A stretch of DNA of 64,000 nt. Origin: Sphingobacteriales bacterium 16-39-50 (GTDB taxonomy: Bacteria; Bacteroidota; Bacteroidia; Sphingobacteriales; Sphingobacteriaceae). The DNA lies in NCBI GenBank assembly GCA_002257025.1, contig NCHA01000003.1, positions 158,269 to 222,268 of the forward strand. Direction: 5' to 3'. The notes beneath the pieces were generated by a model. That model was not told the DNA's origin, ran no database searches, and was given only the letters and a program-made list of their open reading frames with translations. Position 1 is the first letter of the stretch. The number at the start of each line of letters is the position of its first letter. Made by a program: the position numbers and the translations under genes. Positions 59,553 to 64,000 of this stretch are shown one piece after another.

Positions 59553-61862
59553 ATGAAATCTGTTATTTTATATATTTTATTGTTATTCACTTTTTCAAAT
59601 TCTTACGCAAACTTAGCCTCAATAGAAGGACGTGTATTTGATGGGCAATCTAAAGAAACCCTTCCCGGAGCACTCGTTACAATACCAGATCTTAAGATTT
59701 CTGTTGTTACAGATGCATCGGGCCAGTTCAAGTTCAATAATATCCCTGAAAAGGGACGCTTTCTTATTGAAGTTCGATACATTGGATATAGTACACTCAT
59801 TCAAACCATAGATTTTTCGCTTAAGGTCAATCTTGAGTTCGCACTCTTCCCCAGCGTGATTGAGGCGAAAGAGGTGGTTATTACCGGAACGGCTTTCAGT
59901 ACCGACAACCGGAAAAACAGCACAGCAGTATCTTCGGTTACTAAGGATCAGTTGATAAATCGACCATCTGGTAATCTGATCGATGCAATCGCTAAAGTTC
60001 CAGGAGTTTCACAGGTTACTACAGGAGGGGGTATTTCGAAGCCGGTGATCCGGGGATTGAGTTATAACCGTGTTGTTACTCTTGTTGATGGAGCTAAGCA
60101 GGAAGGTCAGCAATGGGGAGATGAGCATGGTATGGAAGTAGACCAGTATAGTGCAGAGCGTGTTGAAGTATTGCGTGGTGCAGCCAGTTTGTTATACGGT
60201 TCTGATGCACTGGGCGGTGTAATTAATGTATTGGAACCATTGCCATCTCCAGAAGGACAGGTAAGGGGTGAGGTATTGACCAGTTATCAAAGTAATAACG
60301 GACTCAGCGGAAGCTCTGCAATGCTACAGGGCAATAGCAATGGATTTATCTGGCGTGCTAGGGCTTCCTTAAAAAGTGCTTATAGTTATGATGCTCCCGA
60401 CGGAAGAATAGCCAATACAGGATTTAATGAAACAAATTTTAGCGGGCAGCTTGGATTCAACAAGAAATGGGGTTATGCACATTTAAACTTATCCAGTTTC
60501 CAAAACAATATTGGATTGCCAGGTTTTTCGAGGAATGCTGATGGTATGTTCGAAGACGAGAATGGTTCAGTTTTAACAGATAAGCAGTTAAAGGATCGTA
60601 CCTTATTTCTTCCTTTTCAGGATATAAGACATTATAAGGTAGCAATGAACAGCCATGTTTTGCTGGGTAGCGGGAGATTGCGAACCATTCTGGCTTATCA
60701 GAATAACCAGAGAAGAGAACTGGAAGACGACAGGATAAACCCTTCCCTCTTTTTTGACTTAAAAACATACAGCTCAGATTTCAAATATTACATCAATGAA
60801 TCCAATGGCTGGGAGCCAGTTATCGGCTTATCTGCTTCAGCTCAAAACAATAAGAACAGGGCAGAGGAATTACTGATTCCGGATTACACATCCGGAGAAT
60901 TGGGTCTTTTTGCCTATGCCAAGAAATCATGGGAGAGCAGCACCTTTAATTTAGGTGCACGATTTGATTACCGTAAAATCACCGGTAATCAGATGGAGGA
61001 AGATGGTAATCCTAAATTCAATAATTTCACAAACAGTTTTTCCAATGTTAGCGGAGCTTTAGGTTTCACAAAAGAGTTTAACGAGTATTTTAATTTCAAA
61101 GCCAATCTTGGATCGGCATTTCGCTCGCCTAATATAGCTGAGCTGAGTTCTGATGGGGTTCATGAAGGAACTTTCAGGTATGAGGTTGGAAATAATGATC
61201 TTAGTCCGGAGAATAGTTATTACGGTGATTTCGCTTTCGAATTTAATAATAATGTGATCAGTGCCAGTTTGGGAGCTTTCAACAATCATATTGATAATTA
61301 TATCTACAATCGTCAGATCGGGAATGAAACCATAGTGGTTGATACTGAAACCCTTCCTGTTTATCGGTTCGTTCAGGATAATGCAAATTTATCCGGAATT
61401 GAAGCGAGTCTGACCCTGCATCCGGCCGAATTGATCCATTTTGAAAACAGTTTCTCTTATACCCGTGGAGTGAACAGGGCCACCGACAAAGCCCTTCCAT
61501 TTATTCCTGCGGCAGTATTAAGGAATGAGGTCAGACTGGAGCCTGAGTTTAAAGGAGGTTTGAAAAGCACTTACTTTTCAATAGCGTTTGATAATGTTTT
61601 CAAACAAAATCGGGTTGATAATTTTGAAACACCAACAGGTGCCTACTCATTGGTTAATCTTGCAATGGGAACAACCTTTATGCTTAATAAGCAGCCTTTA
61701 AGAATTAATGTTTCAGCAAACAATTTGTTTAATAAAGCTTATTACGATCATTTGAGCAGATTTAAACCTGGTCGTTTAGATGAAGCCGACCCTACTGCCG
61801 GTTATTATAATCAGGGACGTAATATATCTGTCGGACTTTACCTGCCTTTTGTTTTTAAATAG
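59553..61862 (+). CDS. TonB-dependent outer-membrane receptor (metal/cofactor type)
   Basis: A 769-aa outer-membrane receptor. ATG 59553 gives a good signal peptide (MKSVILYILLLFTFSNSYA); an open frame from 59490 is an unlikely upstream extension. Order: CarboxypepD-regulatory-like domain (SIEGRVFDGQSKETLPGALV), plug domain (residues about 100-215, with KPVIRGLSYNRVVTLVDGAK and the RVEVLRGAASLLYGSDALGG motif), then a 22-strand barrel ending in VGLYLPFVFK with aromatic C-terminus. Plug and barrel features resemble receptors for metal chelates or cobalamin more than SusC proteins. The exact substrate is unknown. Confidence 0.92.
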   Translation: MKSVILYILLLFTFSNSYANLASIEGRVFDGQSKETLPGALVTIPDLKISVVTDASGQFKFNNIPEKGRFLIEVRYIGYSTLIQTIDFSLKVNLEFALFPSVIEAKEVVITGTAFSTDNRKNSTAVSSVTKDQLINRPSGNLIDAIAKVPGVSQVTTGGGISKPVIRGLSYNRVVTLVDGAKQEGQQWGDEHGMEVDQYSAERVEVLRGAASLLYGSDALGGVINVLEPLPSPEGQVRGEVLTSYQSNNGLSGSSAMLQGNSNGFIWRARASLKSAYSYDAPDGRIANTGFNETNFSGQLGFNKKWGYAHLNLSSFQNNIGLPGFSRNADGMFEDENGSVLTDKQLKDRTLFLPFQDIRHYKVAMNSHVLLGSGRLRTILAYQNNQRRELEDDRINPSLFFDLKTYSSDFKYYINESNGWEPVIGLSASAQNNKNRAEELLIPDYTSGELGLFAYAKKSWESSTFNLGARFDYRKITGNQMEEDGNPKFNNFTNSFSNVSGALGFTKEFNEYFNFKANLGSAFRSPNIAELSSDGVHEGTFRYEVGNNDLSPENSYYGDFAFEFNNNVISASLGAFNNHIDNYIYNRQIGNETIVVDTETLPVYRFVQDNANLSGIEASLTLHPAELIHFENSFSYTRGVNRATDKALPFIPAAVLRNEVRLEPEFKGGLKSTYFSIAFDNVFKQNRVDNFETPTGAYSLVNLAMGTTFMLNKQPLRINVSANNLFNKAYYDHLSRFKPGRLDEADPTAGYYNQGRNISVGLYLPFVFK

Positions 61863-61947
61863 ATAAAAAGTTCATTTTCAGAGTTTTTAGGGTTGGAATC
61901 CTGAACTTATTTTTCCATATTTATCAAAGGATATTAAAGAAAAAAAC

Positions 61948-63879
61948 ATGAACAAGTTAAAGTTTTTACTTCTGGCGGTATTTCTCTCGGGGGCTATCGG
62001 CACTCAGGGACAGACTAGCAAGACCTTGGGAACCGGAAACCAATTTAATAGTTATTCAAGTGTTTCCAACAATCAAAATTACATGTATGCAAGTGACGCG
62101 GTTTTTTCCGAAAGGTTTAATAATTCCGAGCCGGCAATAAGGAACAATATTCCTGAATTACTCCGTAAACCTGTTAATAACGAAATCAAGATAGAACGTT
62201 ACAGAACCATTACGATGCGTGATGGAGTAAAATTATATGCTGATGTTTACCTGCCGGCTGCACCAGGTAAGTATCCAACCATTGTTATTCGTACCTGTTA
62301 TGGGGTACAGCGTGATGGTGGCCACCAGGATAAGATCAGGTTTGCTCAGGAGGGTTATGCTGTGGTCTTTGCCGATATCAGAGGTCGTTATGAAAGTGAG
62401 GGTAACTGGGATCCTTTCCGTGATGAATCTAAAGACGGATATGACGTGATCGAGTGGGCAGCAGCTCAGCCTTTCTCTAATGGAAAGGTTGCTACGCAGG
62501 GTGGAAGTTATCTGGGTCATAACCAATGGGCAGCAATGAGTTTAACTCCACCACATCTGGTAGCAGCATTTCCAGGGGTAGCCTCAACCAATATCTATGC
62601 GAACTGGTTAACTATGGGCGGAGCTTTCCGTTTAAGTTTTAATTACGGCTGGGGTGTTGTTCGTATGCCTAACCGGATCATGTTACCTCAATACTGGCAT
62701 ACTGCAGCTTACGCTCCTGAAGAATTGAAATATGAAAATATTTTATGGCATTTGCCATTAAAGGATGGTGACCTGAAAAGTGCCGGTTATCCGGTTAAGC
62801 ATTATCGCGACTGGATAAATCATGAGAGTTATGATGATTACTGGAAATCGATTAGTGATGAAGAGAATTTTTCTAAAATGAATGTTCCGGCTCATACTTA
62901 TGGGGGTTGGTTTGATATCTTTTTAATGGGTACCATTAACGGGTATATTGGAATGAGGAATAAAGCTGCTACTCCAGCCGCACGTGCCGCTGCACGGATG
63001 ATTATTGGTCCATGGGGACATGGTCCTTCACAATCATTCGGGACTGTTGATTTTGGTGCTACTGCCAACATGAAGATGTTCAACAGGGAATTGCAGTTCT
63101 ATGATTACCATTTGAAAGGAATCAAAAACGGTTTAGATCTTGAAGATCCTGTGCAATTGTTTTACATGGGTATCAATAAATGGCGCAGTGAGAAGGATTA
63201 CCCGATTCCGGGAACTCAATACAAAAATCTGTATCTGAGTAGTAACGGAAATGCAAATTCTGTTCGGGGAGATGGAGTATTAAGTTTTGAGGCTCCTAAA
63301 AAGGCAGCAAGTGATAAATATACTTATGATCCAAAAACTCCAATTATGACCTTAGGTGGAAATAATTGTTGTGGTACCCCAACCCAGGCCGGACCATATG
63401 ATCAGCGCCCGCTTGAGCGCAGGGAAGATGTGCTGGTCTATACTTCAGAATTTCTGAAAAGTCCGGTAACAATTGCAGGTCCGATGAAAATGAAGTTATT
63501 CGCCGCAACTGATGGACCGGATACAGACTGGATGATTAAACTGGTTGATGTTTATCCTGATGGCAGGGCAATGCCTATCTCAGAAGGTATTTTAAGAGCC
63601 AGATTCCGTGAAGGATTAGATAAGATCAAGTTACTTACACCTAACCAGGTGTATGAGTACGAAATTGAAATGACAGGTACTGCGAATGTATTTTTGCCGG
63701 GCCATCGTATTCGTGTAGATATTACTTCAAGTAATTTCCCCCAGTTTGACCGTAACCCAAACACAGGTGATCCTTTTGGCAGCAGCGACCGTATTCGTGT
63801 AGCTCAGCAAACCATTCATCATGGAGGTGCACGTTTAAGCAGTATTGTGCTTCCAACTGTTCGCCCGCTTGATAATTAG
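61948..63879 (+). CDS. CocE/NonD family hydrolase (S15-type, X-Pro dipeptidyl peptidase-like)
   Basis: A 643-aa exported alpha/beta hydrolase with signal peptide MNKLKFLLLAVFLSGAIGTQG. Family motifs: TMRDGVKLYADVYLPA, VFADIRGRYESEGNWDPF, the nucleophile Ser187 in TQGGSYLGHNQWA, GWFDIFLMGTINGY (catalytic Asp), and IGPWGHGPS (catalytic His). The C-terminal jelly-roll (about 430-640) is typical of the X-Pro peptidase S15/CocE group. Members cleave esters, beta-lactam acyl groups or X-Pro peptides; the natural substrate is unknown. It ends 22 bp before the IS-type hairpin. Confidence 0.93.
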   Translation: MNKLKFLLLAVFLSGAIGTQGQTSKTLGTGNQFNSYSSVSNNQNYMYASDAVFSERFNNSEPAIRNNIPELLRKPVNNEIKIERYRTITMRDGVKLYADVYLPAAPGKYPTIVIRTCYGVQRDGGHQDKIRFAQEGYAVVFADIRGRYESEGNWDPFRDESKDGYDVIEWAAAQPFSNGKVATQGGSYLGHNQWAAMSLTPPHLVAAFPGVASTNIYANWLTMGGAFRLSFNYGWGVVRMPNRIMLPQYWHTAAYAPEELKYENILWHLPLKDGDLKSAGYPVKHYRDWINHESYDDYWKSISDEENFSKMNVPAHTYGGWFDIFLMGTINGYIGMRNKAATPAARAAARMIIGPWGHGPSQSFGTVDFGATANMKMFNRELQFYDYHLKGIKNGLDLEDPVQLFYMGINKWRSEKDYPIPGTQYKNLYLSSNGNANSVRGDGVLSFEAPKKAASDKYTYDPKTPIMTLGGNNCCGTPTQAGPYDQRPLERREDVLVYTSEFLKSPVTIAGPMKMKLFAATDGPDTDWMIKLVDVYPDGRAMPISEGILRARFREGLDKIKLLTPNQVYEYEIEMTGTANVFLPGHRIRVDITSSNFPQFDRNPNTGDPFGSSDRIRVAQQTIHHGGARLSSIVLPTVRPLDN

Positions 63880-63924
63880 ATTTTTCTTTGATACTAAATC
63901 AAAAAAGAGGCTGTCTCAAAAGTA

Positions 63925-63940
63925 GGCAGCCTCTTTTTTA
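63925..63940 (+). terminator. Right arm and T-run of the CocE/IS hairpin
   Basis: The right arm GGCAGCCTCTTTTTT pairs with AAAAAAGAGGCTGTC upstream (one G-U pair) and ends in six T. It is the likely transcription end of the CocE gene, in addition to its role at the IS end. Confidence 0.6.
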
Positions 63941-63968
63941 TTTCAGGCGATTTTCGTATTTTAAAGGT

Positions 63969-64000
63969 ATGGGAAGCACACCTGTTTTTAAGCCATACGA
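63969..64000 (+). CDS. IS1182-family transposase (first residues only)
   Basis: An ATG at 63969 opens MGSTPVFKPY and runs off the window. IS1182 transposases begin with a similar M-x-(K/S)-x-x-(V/I)-F-K-P-Y string leading into QNQxxLLPPSL. With only ten residues the assignment depends on this string and the adjacent terminal-repeat-like hairpin. Confidence 0.6.
   Translation, partial: MGSTPVFKPY

Larger units (their letters stand above)
63901..64000 (+). mobile_element. Left end of an IS1182-family insertion sequence (truncated by the window)
   Basis: A 15-bp stem hairpin (63901-63915 with 63925-63939) carries GAGGCTGTCTCAAAAGTA, the sort of terminal repeat seen in IS1182-type elements. It is followed within 30 bases by an open frame MGSTPVFKPY, the start of an IS1182-like transposase. 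The hairpin can also serve as a terminator that prevents read-in from the CocE gene. The rest of the element, and so its intactness, is outside the window. Exact left boundary (about 63905) is inferred. Confidence 0.7.

Noticed and set aside
1..64000. CRISPR arrays, tRNA or rRNA genes, prophage or defence islands
   Set aside because: No regularly spaced repeats, cloverleaf-like segments, rRNA-like sequence or phage/defence gene families were seen; intergenic gaps are too short apart from those described.

Overview
The window looks like a piece of a Bacteroidota chromosome, most likely from the Sphingobacteriaceae (Pedobacter and relatives). The signs are the gene families (DUF4175, PorX-type response regulator, fused LpxC-FabZ, Bacteroidota alanine dehydrogenase, GH29 fucosidase, TonB-dependent receptor), promoters of the TTG-(17 to 23)-TAnnTTTG type instead of sigma70 boxes, the lack of clear Shine-Dalgarno sequences, and moderate G+C. 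No rRNA, tRNA or CRISPR array was seen. Most of the window is core, housekeeping DNA.

Layout. 1-9.1 kb: a zinc-ribbon protein cut by the left edge, Nif3, two small membrane proteins, Mfd, an unusual TonB protein, and a CPBP protease-DUF2007-CdsA operon. 9.1-14.3 kb: DusB, ApaG, a zinc metallopeptidase, an FAD oxidoreductase, RmuC and a DUF6370 protein. 14.3-19.9 kb: a minus-strand run of GH29 fucosidase, ThiL, an L,D-transpeptidase, a dicarboxylate/amino-acid symporter and NadA. 19.86-20.27 kb: a very AT-rich 409-bp gap between divergent nadA and nadB with two exact DnaA-box matches. 20.3-28.8 kb: NadB, a gamma-carbonic-anhydrase-like protein, an Ig-like lipoprotein, MnmG, a small membrane protein, an ABC-F ATPase and a Rossmann protein. 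Two parS-type palindromes lie just upstream of mnmG. 28.9-34.8 kb: pirin, then the overlapping DUF4175-HATPase-YbeY operon and a NAGPA-domain protein. 34.9-43.9 kb: secreted proteases, PBP4, a SixA-like phosphatase, a KBL-like PLP enzyme, a D-Ala-D-Ala dipeptidase and alanine dehydrogenase. 43.9-52.6 kb: TsaE, PorX, an HD phosphohydrolase, the lipid A cluster lpxD-lpxC/fabZ-lpxA, a lone ABC ATPase, EF-P and 5-formyl-THF cyclo-ligase. 52.6-64 kb: ExoIII, cyclophilin, a small conserved protein, a Gfo/Idh oxidoreductase, a GntP permease, a sulfatase, a small His/Cys protein with a TonB receptor, a CocE/S15 hydrolase, and the start of an IS1182-type insertion sequence at the right edge.

Genes that work together: nadA and nadB give the first two steps of NAD synthesis from aspartate. 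lpxD, lpxC/fabZ and lpxA form a co-directional lipid A block. DacB, the L,D-transpeptidase and the M15 dipeptidase act on peptidoglycan. The 59.1-61.9 kb pair is probably a metal- or cofactor-uptake unit.

The most interesting non-coding signal is the combination of a DnaA-box-bearing, about 18% G+C gap (19.86-20.1 kb) and two parS-like sites 6 kb away beside mnmG. It suggests that the window lies close to the chromosomal replication origin. I see no obviously new defence or biosynthetic system.
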